Below, piece by piece: positions 18,523 to 27,600 of a DNA stretch of 64,000 nt. The stretch covers positions 124,001-188,000 of the forward strand of contig NZNC01000029.1 in the NCBI GenBank assembly GCA_002692965.1. The letters run 5' to 3'. The position numbers and the translations under genes were made by a program. The notes beneath the pieces are model-generated. The model saw only the letters and a list, made by a program, of their open reading frames with translations, was not told the DNA's origin and searched no databases. The stretch is from Haliea sp. (GTDB lineage: Bacteria > Pseudomonadota > Gammaproteobacteria > Pseudomonadales > Halieaceae). Numbering within the stretch: the stretch's first letter is position 1; every line of letters begins with the position of its first letter.

Positions 18523-20088
18523 ATGCTCCCGCGCCTGCGCCGCAATATCGCCCTGCGCACGACCCTGACAATCATCGCCGTGGTCTCAGCGGTTGGGCTC
18601 GGGGTCATCAGTGTGGCGGGAAAGGTACTGAGTGAGCGCGCCCAGGCGCAGTACCAGCAATCCATCACCGACCTGCTGACAACCGTGGACAACACCTTGC
18701 GGCTGGCGGTGTTCCTGGAAGACGCCATCCTCGCCGAGGAGGTCGCCCGCGGCCTCGCGGGCAACGCCCTGATCGACAAGGTCGCCATCTACGCGGGGGA
18801 TACGCTCCTGGCCGGGGCACCAAAGATTGCCAGTGACAGCACCAGTCGGGTGAGCCTGCTGCACTCGCCCTTCGACAGCGCGGACCCTGTGGGACGCGTT
18901 GTCGTGCTACCGGACCACGAGGCCATGGCGGTCCTCCTGTATGGGCAGTTGCGCTTTGCCGGCGTCCTTTTTCTGTCCCTCCTGGCCGCGACAGCTGTCA
19001 GCGCAGCCCTCGCCGTGCTGTTCCTGGTGGTTCACCCGATAGCCCGCATTTCCTCGCGCCTACACCGCCTGAACATCGAAACCGGGGAGCAGGTACCCGC
19101 GCCGGCGAGCCACCGGGAGGACGAGCTGGGCCGGCTGGTGGATGACATCAACCGGATTCTCAACCGCCTGGTGGACAGGCTGGGCAGGGAGCGCAGTGAA
19201 CGCAACCTGCGCGAGCGTGAAGAGCGCCGACTTCGGGCCATCCTCAACAATGCACAGAGCGGGATTTTCCAGCTGGACATCGGCGGGCATGTGGTGTCCT
19301 GGAGCCCGGCTTTTGTACGCCTGTTTCAGGGCAGCTCGACACGCGACGATGAAAAAGCGGAACCGGCGAGCATTTTACTGAGCGAGCTTCCCCGTGACGC
19401 CGCCACCGCGATGCTGTCGCTGCTGAACCGGGTATCGGACGAGCAGCGAGAAGTCCACGGCGAGATCCCTGTCGAGCTGGCCACCGGGCTTCGCTGGATC
19501 AGCGTGACCCTCACCCCCCTGTCCCCCGGGCAATACCAGGGAATCGCCAACGACGTCACGGAACAACGCCAAGCCCAGCAGGCCGCCGAGACACTGGCCC
19601 TGACCGACCCCCTGACCGGCTGCCTGAACCGGCTGGGCTTCAACCAGGCGCTGGAGCAACAGGCGGCACAGCACGCGGAAGGCGACTGGCAGCACGTGCT
19701 GATGCTCGACCTGGACCTGTTCAAAGCGGCAAACGACCAGTACGGTCACGACGCCGGTGATGAAGTATTGCGGGCCGTGGCGCGGCGGATACAGCGTCAA
19801 CTCAAGAGCGGAGACTGTGTCGCCAGGCTCGGCGGCGACGAGTTCGCCGTGCTGCTGCCAGGGGAAGTATCCAGCGAGCGATTGACAGCCGTCGCCGGTC
19901 ATATTATCGAGGCGGTCAATCGCCCGATTGCCGTCGGCGAACATCGCATCCATGTCGGCGCCAGCATCGGTATCGCCAGTGGCCGCCTGGGTACGGTGAG
20001 CGGGGCGGCGCTGCTCAAGCACGCAGATGAGGCCATGTACCGGGCCAAGCGGGAAGGCCGCAACCGCTACTGCGTGGCGGAAAATTAG
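18523..20088 (+). CDS. membrane-bound diguanylate cyclase with periplasmic sensor, PAS and GGDEF domains
   Basis: The product has 521 residues. TM1 covers about 15-34, followed by a CHASE8-like periplasmic region (35-143), TM2 (about 146-171), a HAMP-like linker (172-225), a PAS domain (about 232-350) and the GGDEF domain (355-521). The active-site GGDEF is intact at 437-441 and DLDLFKAANDQYGHDAGDE is canonical, so it should make c-di-GMP. The product-inhibition I-site is altered: the usual RxxD reads KSGD (428-431). The preceding gene encodes a periplasmic PBP-like protein, a plausible ligand-binding partner for the periplasmic domain, and an outer-membrane barrel gene opens the operon. Confidence 0.92.
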   Translation: MLPRLRRNIALRTTLTIIAVVSAVGLGVISVAGKVLSERAQAQYQQSITDLLTTVDNTLRLAVFLEDAILAEEVARGLAGNALIDKVAIYAGDTLLAGAPKIASDSTSRVSLLHSPFDSADPVGRVVVLPDHEAMAVLLYGQLRFAGVLFLSLLAATAVSAALAVLFLVVHPIARISSRLHRLNIETGEQVPAPASHREDELGRLVDDINRILNRLVDRLGRERSERNLREREERRLRAILNNAQSGIFQLDIGGHVVSWSPAFVRLFQGSSTRDDEKAEPASILLSELPRDAATAMLSLLNRVSDEQREVHGEIPVELATGLRWISVTLTPLSPGQYQGIANDVTEQRQAQQAAETLALTDPLTGCLNRLGFNQALEQQAAQHAEGDWQHVLMLDLDLFKAANDQYGHDAGDEVLRAVARRIQRQLKSGDCVARLGGDEFAVLLPGEVSSERLTAVAGHIIEAVNRPIAVGEHRIHVGASIGIASGRLGTVSGAALLKHADEAMYRAKREGRNRYCVAEN

Positions 20089-20213
20089 TGGGCTGGTGCC
20101 CAGTCGTGCAATAGCCAAGGGCAACTTGCTAGAATGCCTTACCTGAACCAAACTTGGGTCGACGGGGTCTATACAACCCCGGATCAAATACATCTCAAAG
20201 GAAATTGACGACC

Positions 20214-20471
20214 ATGCTCGGCTCAGTCCGCAAAAACACGTCAGCTCTCCACATCAATGCCGTTTGGGATGATGAGGCGCAGGTGTGGACCGCTACCAGC
20301 GAGGACGTGCCTGGCCTGGTGACCGAAGCGCCCACCCAGGAGCTTCTGCTGCAGAAACTACGCGTGATGGTGCCGGAGCTGCTGGAGTTGAATGGTGCTC
20401 CCGAGTACGACGGGCTGGCCCCGCGAGAACTACTGATCCACAGCGAGCAGCGCGCCGTCCTCGCCTGCTGA
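20214..20471 (+). CDS. hicB: HicB-like antitoxin (DUF1902 family)
   Basis: The product has 85 residues. The body INAVWDDEAQVWTATSEDVP followed by GLVTEAPT is the partial RNase-H-like fold of DUF1902/HicB antitoxins, which bind and neutralise HicA mRNA interferases. I used the ATG at 20214 with AAGGAAATTG upstream. Twenty bases after the stop, a hicA frame follows that has no normal start codon, so this antitoxin may be an orphan or the pair may be expressed through a non-canonical start. No DNA-binding C-terminal extension is present, so it probably does not autoregulate by itself. Confidence 0.82.
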   Translation: MLGSVRKNTSALHINAVWDDEAQVWTATSEDVPGLVTEAPTQELLLQKLRVMVPELLELNGAPEYDGLAPRELLIHSEQRAVLAC

Positions 20472-20490
20472 GGTGGCCCCACAGTCCTAA

Positions 20491-20673
20491 ACGCCCGAGC
20501 TAAAGTCTCGTATCAAAAAAACGGGCTGCAGGTTTGTCCGCGCCGGCAAGGGTGACCATGAAATCTGGCACAGTCCCATTACCGGGACGAACTTCACCAT
20601 AGACGGCAAGATCCTGTCTCGTCATACCGCCAATGCCGTGCTGAAACAGGCCGGCCTGGCCAAGGCATTCTGA
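20491..20673 (+). pseudogene. hicA: hicA mRNA interferase frame without a start codon (ACG at the expected position)
   Basis: An open frame of 60 codons reads T-P-E-L-K-S-R-I-K-K-T-G-C-R-F-V-R and continues GKGDHEIWHSPITGTNF, then KILSRHTANAVLKQAGLAKAF. This is an almost complete HicA/YcfA dsRBD-like toxin, including the catalytic His in GDHEIW. An in-frame TAA lies directly before it (20488-20490). No ATG, GTG, TTG or CTG occurs between that stop and the conserved core; the codon where family members begin is ACG. A single T-to-C change at 20492 would explain this. The closest Shine-Dalgarno-like run (AGGTGG, 20471-20476) is 14 bases upstream, too far for strong initiation. The frame is otherwise undamaged, so the loss is recent or initiation is non-canonical. 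Confidence 0.72.
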
Positions 20674-20719
20674 GAGCCGGGCCTCCGACTGCTCAAGCAG
20701 GAAAATAAAGCCGTTTATT

Positions 20720-20796
20720 TGGCACCCCCGGCAGGACTCAAACCTGCGACCTACCCCTTAGGAGGGGGTTGCTCTATTCAACTGAGCTACGGGGGC
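20720..20796 (-). tRNA. tRNA-Arg (anticodon CCU)
   Basis: The 77-nt cloverleaf is read on the minus strand. The acceptor GCCCCCG pairs with CGGGGGT, the D arm is GCTC/GAGC, the anticodon stem ACCCC/GGGGT carries loop CTCCTAA with anticodon CCT, and the T arm is GCAGG-TTTGAGT-CCTGC. CCA is encoded at the 3' end. It decodes AGG, a rare codon in such GC-rich genomes. Confidence 0.95.
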
Positions 20797-20900
20797 AACA
20801 GGGGCGCGAGTATAGCAGCCCCGCGCTACTGATGGCACCGTACAAGCGTGCGAGAGTGCCCGCTCCAGCTTCGCCGGGGCGCGGCGCTCGGTGGGTGTGA

Positions 20901-21914
20901 TCAGCCGGGAATATCCACGCAGATCTTGCCGAAGTGGGCCTGTGACTCCTGGTGACGGAAGGCCTCCGCCAGCTGCGCCAGGGGGTAGCGGCTGTCCACA
21001 ACCGGACGAATGCCGCCCGCCTCCACCGCGGCAATCATGTCTTCCTGATGTGCGCGACTGCCCACGGTGATACCGTGAATGCGGGCATTTCGGTAGAACA
21101 GCTCGGCGGTGGGCACCTCACCGGACATCCCCGTCAGCACCCCGATCATGCTGATGCAGCCATCGTAGGCCACCGCCTTGACCGATTGCGCCACGGTACC
21201 AGAGCCGCCGACTTCCACCACCAGGTCGGCACCGTGGCCGCCAGTCAGTTCCCGCACACGAGCCCCCCACGCGGGCGTCTCCCGGTAGTTGATCAGGGCC
21301 TCGGCGCCCAGGGACTCGAGGCGGGCCAGCTTCTCGTCCGAGGACGATGTGGCGATCACCCGGCAGCCCATCTGGCGGGCGAACTGCAGCGCAAATACCG
21401 ACACCCCGCCGGAACCCTGTACCAGCACCCAGTCACCCGGGCGCAGGTGTGTCTCCACCGCCAGTGCCCGCCAGGCGGTCAGCCCGGCACAGGTCAATGT
21501 GGCCGCCTCATGGAAATCCAGGCCCTCGGGCATGCGAGTGAAGCCCTGGGCGGGCATGGTGACCACTTCGCAGGCAAAACCGTCGACGTTGTCACCCGGC
21601 ACCCCAGTGGTTTTCTTCTGCGTGGGCGGGCCGTCGAGCCAGTTGGGGAAAAAACAGCTCAAGACCCGGTCTCCCGGGGCGAACTCACTGACCCCCTCCC
21701 CGACGGCGGTGACCACGCCCGCGCCGTCGGACATGGGAATGCGGCCGTCCTCGGTGGGCAGCAGGCCGGAGACCACGGCATAATCGTGGAAGTTGAGGGA
21801 GCTGGCACGAATCTCGACCTGGATCTCACCGTGGCCGGGCGCACGGGCGGAAGCGCCCTGCACGAGCTTTAGCTGGTCGAGACCGGCGGGACGCGCTACC
21901 TGAATGGTCTGCAT
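20901..21914 (-). CDS. zinc-independent NAD(P)-dependent alcohol dehydrogenase / quinone oxidoreductase (MDR family)
   Basis: This 337-residue medium-chain dehydrogenase/reductase has a GroES-like N-terminal domain (SSLNFHDYAVVSGLLP ... GAGVVTAVGEGVSEFAPGDRV) and a Rossmann domain with VLVQGSGGVSVFALQFA. The structural-zinc cysteine cluster of classical alcohol dehydrogenases is missing, placing it near the quinone oxidoreductase/zinc-free group. Family members reduce enones or oxidise alcohols with NAD(P)H. It is monocistronic, between the tRNA gene and a DUF3833 lipoprotein gene. Its substrate is unknown. Confidence 0.88.
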   Translation of the reverse strand: MQTIQVARPAGLDQLKLVQGASARAPGHGEIQVEIRASSLNFHDYAVVSGLLPTEDGRIPMSDGAGVVTAVGEGVSEFAPGDRVLSCFFPNWLDGPPTQKKTTGVPGDNVDGFACEVVTMPAQGFTRMPEGLDFHEAATLTCAGLTAWRALAVETHLRPGDWVLVQGSGGVSVFALQFARQMGCRVIATSSSDEKLARLESLGAEALINYRETPAWGARVRELTGGHGADLVVEVGGSGTVAQSVKAVAYDGCISMIGVLTGMSGEVPTAELFYRNARIHGITVGSRAHQEDMIAAVEAGGIRPVVDSRYPLAQLAEAFRHQESQAHFGKICVDIPG

Positions 21915-22010
21915 GGGCGAGAACTCCTGCTGAAAAGTGAAGCGTCAATGTAGGCGCTCAGACAGCCGGCGACAAGCGCAGTGCGCCGAGCCAGACTGAA
22001 ACACGACGGC

Positions 22011-22544
22011 TCACGGCCCCAGCCGGCGAATTACCAGCAGGATCTCGCCGACACGAAAGCCGAACTTGTACATCACCGATTCATTGATCAGCGTCTGTTC
22101 GTCGACCAGATACATGCGGTCATCGATGCGCAGGTCGATGCTGCCGTCGCGCCAGGGCACCCGCAGGACGTAGTCCAGAAACAGAGCGTTGCCGGCGAGG
22201 GTCAGTTCCCCGGGGCCGACCACGTCACCGGCGGTTCCCACGTAGCGCCCGTCACCCGCGGGCCGCAGGGTCCAGATCCGGGTATCGGTACTGCCGTCGT
22301 TAAAGGTGAAGGACTCGTCCAGGGTGCCAACTCCGTTTTCCCAGCTGGCGTCGATGTCGGCAACGAAGCGGCGGGTGACCTCACCGGCGCGATCCTTGAT
22401 CACGCCGTGGGCGACCAGCTGCCCGTTGAAGAAGCGCTCGGGAACCAGGGCCGGCTGCTCCCCGGCGTAATCCTGGACGGTCACGGGGGAGCAGGCAGCA
22501 AGGCTCAGGAGAAACAGCGCGGACAGCCATCGCAAAGCTGGCAT
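22011..22544 (-). CDS. DUF3833 family lipoprotein
   Basis: The product has 177 residues with a lipoprotein signal peptide (LAAC, lipid-modified Cys18), so it is anchored to the periplasmic face of a membrane, probably the outer one (Ser follows the Cys). The mature region FFNGQLVAHGVIKDRAGEVT and later YLVDEQTLINESVMYKFGFR match the lipocalin-like DUF3833 family. These proteins are often found in lipid-metabolism neighbourhoods, but no activity is known to me. The Pho-box-controlled small secreted gene lies 90 bases upstream on the same strand, so this gene could be co-transcribed with it. Confidence 0.85.
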   Translation of the reverse strand: MPALRWLSALFLLSLAACSPVTVQDYAGEQPALVPERFFNGQLVAHGVIKDRAGEVTRRFVADIDASWENGVGTLDESFTFNDGSTDTRIWTLRPAGDGRYVGTAGDVVGPGELTLAGNALFLDYVLRVPWRDGSIDLRIDDRMYLVDEQTLINESVMYKFGFRVGEILLVIRRLGP

Positions 22545-22634
22545 GGGTCACCTCATTGATGAACACCTTGTCAGCTTACGCAGGGTATGCCGCGGAGGAT
22601 CACCCGCCGCGCGCCGCGGCGACGGGAAGCCGCC

Positions 22635-22985
22635 TCAGGAGCGGAATTGCACGGCGGTCAGGGAGCTGCAGGCGTGACTGTCGAGATAGCTGCGCAGGCG
22701 CCGGGCCACCGCCTGGTCGTCCTGTTCCGAGATCCCGAACATCAACCCGTCGAAGTAGCCCAGGGCCTTGGCGTAGACCACGTCGCCGCTGGCCCCCTCC
22801 AGCTCGCCCAGCACCTCCTCAGTGAGTTCGGCGTAGTCATGCTCGCTCAGGTAGCCGAGGGAGTCCTGCGCCAACACGCAGGTCAGGCGCCTGGCCGCGG
22901 CAAATTCATCCGGACCCAGGGCGAGCGCCAGCACCGGCTGCGCAAAGCTGGTCAGCAACAGGCTGAGACAAAGAAATCGTGGCAT
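22635..22985 (-). CDS. small secreted protein with a Pho-box promoter
   Basis: The product is a 116-residue exported protein with a signal peptide (residues 1-21, LALA cleavage). The helical mature part has two Cys residues (in RLTCVLAQ and DSHACSSL) that could form one disulphide. I do not recognise the family. Its upstream region carries three 11-bp-spaced PhoB half-sites directed toward it (23036-23064), with a CACACT hexamer ten bases past the last half-site. Expression under phosphate limitation is therefore the best clue to its role. The downstream DUF3833 lipoprotein gene may share the transcript. Confidence 0.7.
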   Translation of the reverse strand: MPRFLCLSLLLTSFAQPVLALALGPDEFAAARRLTCVLAQDSLGYLSEHDYAELTEEVLGELEGASGDVVYAKALGYFDGLMFGISEQDDQAVARRLRSYLDSHACSSLTAVQFRS

Positions 22986-23035
22986 GGCGGTCGGCTATCC
23001 TCTAAGGCAAAACGCCGCGAGTGTGCCGCAGTTGT

Positions 23036-23064
23036 ATGACAGGAGAATGACAGGAATGTGAAAG
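23036..23064 (-). promoter_or_regulatory. Pho box (three 11-bp half-sites) upstream of the 22635-22985 gene
   Basis: On the plus strand ATGACAG (23036), ATGACAG (23047) and GTGAAAG (23058) repeat every 11 bases. On the minus strand they read CTTTCAC, CTGTCAT, CTGTCAT, the PhoB half-site CTGTCAT in the orientation that activates the minus-strand gene. The distance from the last half-site to the ATG is about 50 bases. Confidence 0.72.
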
Positions 23065-23066
23065 GT

Positions 23067-23094
23067 AAAAAAAGCGCCGACAGGGGGGCCGGCG
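23067..23094 (-). terminator. rho-independent terminator of the TonB receptor/lipoprotein operon
   Basis: Minus strand: GCGCCG, a GC-rich loop, CGGCGC, then seven T residues (23073-23067). It ends three bases before the Pho box of the next operon begins, so one operon's end and the next operon's activator site abut. Confidence 0.85.
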
Positions 23095-23118
23095 CATCAA
23101 GGGGTAAGGATGGCTCGG

Positions 23119-23141
23119 CCGGTGCCCTCGAGGGGCACCGG
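23119..23141 (-). terminator. strong hairpin after the lipoprotein gene
   Basis: CCGGTGCCC and GGGCACCGG form a perfect 9-bp stem around a short TCGAG loop, 19 bases after the lipoprotein stop. It has no T-tract, so it is probably an mRNA 3'-end stabiliser or an auxiliary terminator before the T-tailed hairpin at 23067-23094. Confidence 0.6.
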
Positions 23142-23159
23142 TCGGGTGTGGTGCGGGGT

Positions 23160-24581
23160 TTACAGCGTACCGTCCAGGGTCCAGCCCTCGTACCAGGTGC
23201 TGCTGGCACTAGGATCGACGGCGCCGGCGAAGTCGGTGGCATCGAAGAAGGCCGGATCGGCGACACTCTCGGCATAGGTGCTGTTGATGTTGTCAATGTC
23301 GAGCACACCAACCGATGCGGACTCGGCAGCCTGCGAGGCGTAGTTGGCGTCCAGCTGGACATCGCTCACCAGGCTCGGCAGCAGGTTGACATCCCCCGAC
23401 AGGTCGCAGTCGGCGACGACGTTGGTAAACACCAGTTCCGTACCCACCTGGGCTGCGGCGCTGGAGTCGACACAGGTGGTTTCCCCGGCGTTGGCGAAGG
23501 TGATCACCGAGTGGTGCAGGAAGCCGCCGGAGGTCGCCTTGAAGACCGCGCCGGTCGTCTTGGCGCCGTCACCCACGAAAGTCGCGTTGGCCAGGGTCGG
23601 TTTGGACAGGAAGTCCAGGGTGCCCTCGGTGTCCGCCTCGATGATGTTGCCGCTGGTGTCGGGGCTCTGCACGATCAGGGCGTACTGGATGTTACCCTGG
23701 AAGCCCTCGTCCCAGTCGACAGAGTCGTCCAGGTTGCCCGTGAGCACGATGTAGCGGGTATTGACCGTGCCGCCGTAGTATTCGATGCCATCGTCGGCAT
23801 TGCTGTTGACCTGGATGTACTCCAGCTCGGTACCGGAGCCCACGCCAATCAGCGAGATACCGTTGATCTCGTTGCCGGTGGCGAACTCGAAGCCGCCCTC
23901 GGTGACCACAACGTAGCGCAGCACACCGCTGTTGTCCTCGGGGCTATAGCCGCCGCCGAAGCCGGATTCACCCTCGGAGTCGACGTTGCAGGCGACCGCG
24001 CCCATGTCGGCCATCAGGCATTCGTTATGGGGCGCATAGCCGTGGAGGATCAAACCGCCCCACTCCCCGGTGCCGTCGTAGCCCTCATCGTCGGAACTGA
24101 AGATGATCGGTGCATCGGCGGTGCCCTCTGCCATGATCTTCGAGCCGCGGGTGATGATCAGGTTGGCGAAGCTGCCGGTCTGACCGACGATTTCCGTGCC
24201 CGGCTGGATGCTCAGGGTGGCGGAGACCACGTTCTCGCCACTGGCCAGGATACCTTCATCCACGGACATCTCCTGGTTACCGTTCCCCACGGTGACCCGG
24301 GACTCCATGAACCAGCGCTTGTCGCTGGTCAGGGTGCGGTCCTGCAGGATGGTGGCGGGCAGCTGACACACGTCGGTGCCATCAGACAGGCGCGGTTTGG
24401 CGGCGGCCCACTCGGGGCAGTCGGACGCCGTGCCGCTGTTGCCGCCGTCGGTGGGCGGCGGGTTGGTAACGTTGGTGGGCGCATCGATGTTGACCGTGGC
24501 CTTGTCGCCATCGGAACAGCCGTAGAGACCGGTAAAGGATGCGGCGACCGCGGTGGCGATGGCCAGTTTTTTCAGTTGCAT
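23160..24581 (-). CDS. beta-helix-like lipoprotein encoded with the TonB receptor
   Basis: The product has 473 residues. The lipobox LYGC (Cys22) is followed by an Asp/Asn-rich linker, so it is membrane-anchored and probably surface- or periplasm-facing. The body has repeated parallel-beta-helix-like blocks: LSIQPGTEIVGQ, IITRGSKIMAEGTADAPIIF, WGGLILHGYAP, NSGVLRYVVVTEGGFEF, NEINGISLIGVGSGT, NADDGIEYYGGTVNT. Similar long proteins are abundant in Bacteroidetes and gammaproteobacteria next to TonB receptors; their activity is unknown to me. I chose the ATG at 24581 because GGAGTCG precedes it and the lipoprotein signal starts there. It lies 62 bases downstream of the receptor gene in one Pho-controlled unit. 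Confidence 0.8.
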   Translation of the reverse strand: MQLKKLAIATAVAASFTGLYGCSDGDKATVNIDAPTNVTNPPPTDGGNSGTASDCPEWAAAKPRLSDGTDVCQLPATILQDRTLTSDKRWFMESRVTVGNGNQEMSVDEGILASGENVVSATLSIQPGTEIVGQTGSFANLIITRGSKIMAEGTADAPIIFSSDDEGYDGTGEWGGLILHGYAPHNECLMADMGAVACNVDSEGESGFGGGYSPEDNSGVLRYVVVTEGGFEFATGNEINGISLIGVGSGTELEYIQVNSNADDGIEYYGGTVNTRYIVLTGNLDDSVDWDEGFQGNIQYALIVQSPDTSGNIIEADTEGTLDFLSKPTLANATFVGDGAKTTGAVFKATSGGFLHHSVITFANAGETTCVDSSAAAQVGTELVFTNVVADCDLSGDVNLLPSLVSDVQLDANYASQAAESASVGVLDIDNINSTYAESVADPAFFDATDFAGAVDPSASSTWYEGWTLDGTL

Positions 24582-24643
24582 AACGACTCCTGGGTGGTTG
24601 CCTGAATAGGAAAGGGTTGCCGACACTCCGGTGGGGGCCTGCA

Positions 24644-27600
24644 TCAGAAGGTCCATTCGAAACCGGCCTTGAGCTCAAAGCCGCGCTTGTAGCCCTGGAA
24701 GATATTGCCGCCCTGGGTGAACTCGACCGCCTCATCGAGGATGTTTTCCGCCTTGACGCGGAAGACGAAGTCGTCGCTCAGGGCGTAGCGATACACCAGG
24801 TTCAGGTCCAGCCGCGGTTCGAGAATCACATCGGGCTGGCCGGAAACGCCGACATCGACAATGGTCTCGCCGCTCTGGTTGAGCAGCAGGGTCAGCTCGT
24901 GACCGCTGGCAATGTCGTCGTAACCGAAAATCAGGTTGAGGGTGTAGTCCGGCGCGCCCTGGAGGTCGCGCTTGCTGGCATTCTGCAGGGTCACTTCGGA
25001 ATCGATGTAGCTGGCATTGGCCGCGACGAAGAAGCTGCGGGTGTAGCTGTCATCCAGCGGGAACTCCTTGCGACCGTCGATTTCCACGCCCATGATTTCC
25101 GCGGATTCGGCATTCTGGAAGGTGCGCGAATTTCCCGCGGTACCCGATGCGGGCTGCACTACACGCTCGATCGGGTCCTGCATGTCCTTGTAGAACAGGG
25201 CCACACTGACCGACTCCTTGTCGGACCAGTATTTCTCCCAGCGCAGGTCGTAGTTGGTGACGTCGGAAACCTGGAGGTTGGGGTTGCCGCGGACGCGGAA
25301 GTTGAACTCGTTGTCGTAGAAGGTGGCGTTGGAGGTCTCCTTGAAGTCCGGCCGCGCCACGGTGCGCGAGACAGCAAAGCGCAGCTGCTGCTCGTCGGTA
25401 ATGAACCAGTTGAAGCCCAGCGTCGGCAGCAGCGAATCTTCCTCCAGCACCGACTGCACCGGCGCCTGAGCCCCCGCCAGGGAGAAGGTGTCGGTGGTCT
25501 GCTCGTACTGTTCGTAACGCAGGCCGACGATGAACTGGTACTTGAGGTTCCACAGGCCGTCCCAGGAGAAGAACACGCTGTTGAGGTCGAGCTCTGCCTC
25601 GTAGCTGTCGCTGGGCAGGGTCTTGTCGAGGAAGTTGATGCCGGTGGCATTGACCCCCGTGATGGTGTCGTCATTGATGACGTCGTCCACACGCAAGTTG
25701 GGCGCGTTGTCGTCGATGGCCAGCAGGCCGCCCTGGAAACCGTAGGTATCGGAATCGGAGTCCCGTTCGCGGTGGATCGCGTTGACGCCGACCTTGAGTG
25801 TGGATTCCAGATCGCCGTTGGAAAAGAGGTATTCCAGGTCCACCGAGCCATCGAAATTTTCGTCGATCAGGTCGTCGTAGCGGCGGATCAGCTCCGCGGT
25901 CTGCAGGTTGTAGACCCCGTCGCCGTCCTGGAGGTCAAAGCGCACTTCGCGACGGTCGGGCGCGTCCCGCCGCGCGCTGCTGGCGGTGCCCTGCCAGCGC
26001 AGGGTCCAGGCCTCGTCGTCGCCGAGAATGTGCTCGCCGGTAAACTGCTGGGAAATGAACTGCCGCTCCTCCCATTGGATGGTCCAGTTGAGAGAGGGAT
26101 TCAGCTCGTCGCCATCGAGCCCCTCCTCGTAGCGCACACTCTCCTCGGTGACCCGGGAGACGATGGTGTTGGAGGTGTAGCTGCTCTGGCCGACGTTGTA
26201 GCCCAGGGAGAGCAGGCCGTTCATGTCGATGACATTGTCGAACTGCTCGAAGCTGAAATCGTCGAGGACGCGGGAGGCATTGACGCCCCCGTAGGTCCGC
26301 CGCACACCGTCCTTGCGCACGCCGCGTTCATTGCGGTAGTTGCCGGCGACGAAGTAGCCCAGCTCACCGCCCAGCCAGTCAATGTCGTGTACGTCGCCGT
26401 AGTTGGCCCCGAGGACCATGTCCGGCAGTGCGGTTTCCTCGTCGTATTGCAGGTTGTCGGTCAACGCCTGGGCGCCGAGTATACCGAGCTGCTGCTGCAC
26501 GGCGGGGTTGAGAAATTCCGGCTGATCGAGGGCCTTCGACACCGCGTAGGCGATGATCGGGCGGTCCCGGGAGCCATCGTCGATACCGACGAAATCCCAG
26601 TCACCGCTGGTGGGATCCACCAGGGCATCGTCCAGCGTCACGCCGTCCACGTAGCCGACCTGGGCCGACAGCTTGCCGCCGCGTTCGTTGGGGAAGGTAC
26701 GGGTGTTGATTTCAAGGCTGCCGCCGGTGCTCTCGCCCGGCATGGTGGCCAGGTAGCTCTTGCGGATGTCCAGCTGCTCGACCATGTTGCTGGGGAACAG
26801 GTCCAGGGGTACCGTGCGCTTGCTCGGGTTGGTGCTCGGCAACTGGGCTCCGTTCAGGGTGCTGGTGACATAGCGATCGCCGAGGCCGCGGATGAAGATG
26901 AACTGGCCGTCCTGCACCGTGACACTGGGTACCCGCACCACCGAGGCGGCGACATCGGTATCGCCGAAGCGGGACAGTTCCTCCACGTCCAGGGTGTTGA
27001 TCACGTTGGTGGCGTAGCGCTCGCTCTCCTGCATACCGGTAGCCGCCATGCTGGCCACCACGGTGACTTCCTCTATCTGCGGCATGGCGATGGCGACCTG
27101 AGCGCCCTCGCGACGGCGCAGGCTGAAATCCGAGGCTTTCACGGCGCTGGCAATCACCCGGTACTGCTCGACGCTGCGCGTGCCGAGGTCCGGGTGGCTG
27201 ATGGTCAGGGTGTAGACGCCGCGCGGCGCCTCGAGCTGATAGCGCCCGTTGGCGTCAGTGGTCACGCTGCGGCTCACACCGCCGGACAGCTCCAGCGTGG
27301 CGCCCGACACCGGGTCACCACCACTGGTGATGCGGCCCTGGACCCGGCCGGGCAGCGCCTGGGCACGCTGCGCCGCACTTTCTGTCGTGAAGTAGGATTC
27401 GACCTGCGCCGTGGCTTCCTGACCGTCCTGCAAGCGAATCAGCACATCCGCCAACTGGCCGCTCGCAGCACTGAAGCGAAAGGAGTGCAGCACCTGATCA
27501 CCATCCAGCACCTGCAGACTGTGGGCACCGCCGCGCAAATCGAATTGCACCAGGCCGGTCGCATCCAGAACCTTGCGCTCCCCGCCGTCAAGCACCACGG

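Noticed and set aside
20511-20524. Seven-A run near the start of hicA as a programmed frameshift site
   Set aside because: The frame downstream already continues upstream to the ACG codon with conserved residues (PELKSRIKK). A shift from the other frames would not restore a better N-terminus.
20674-20719. tRNA-Arg as the attachment site of an integrated element carrying hicBA
   Set aside because: No integrase gene, no direct repeat of the tRNA 3' end and no base-composition shift was seen nearby.
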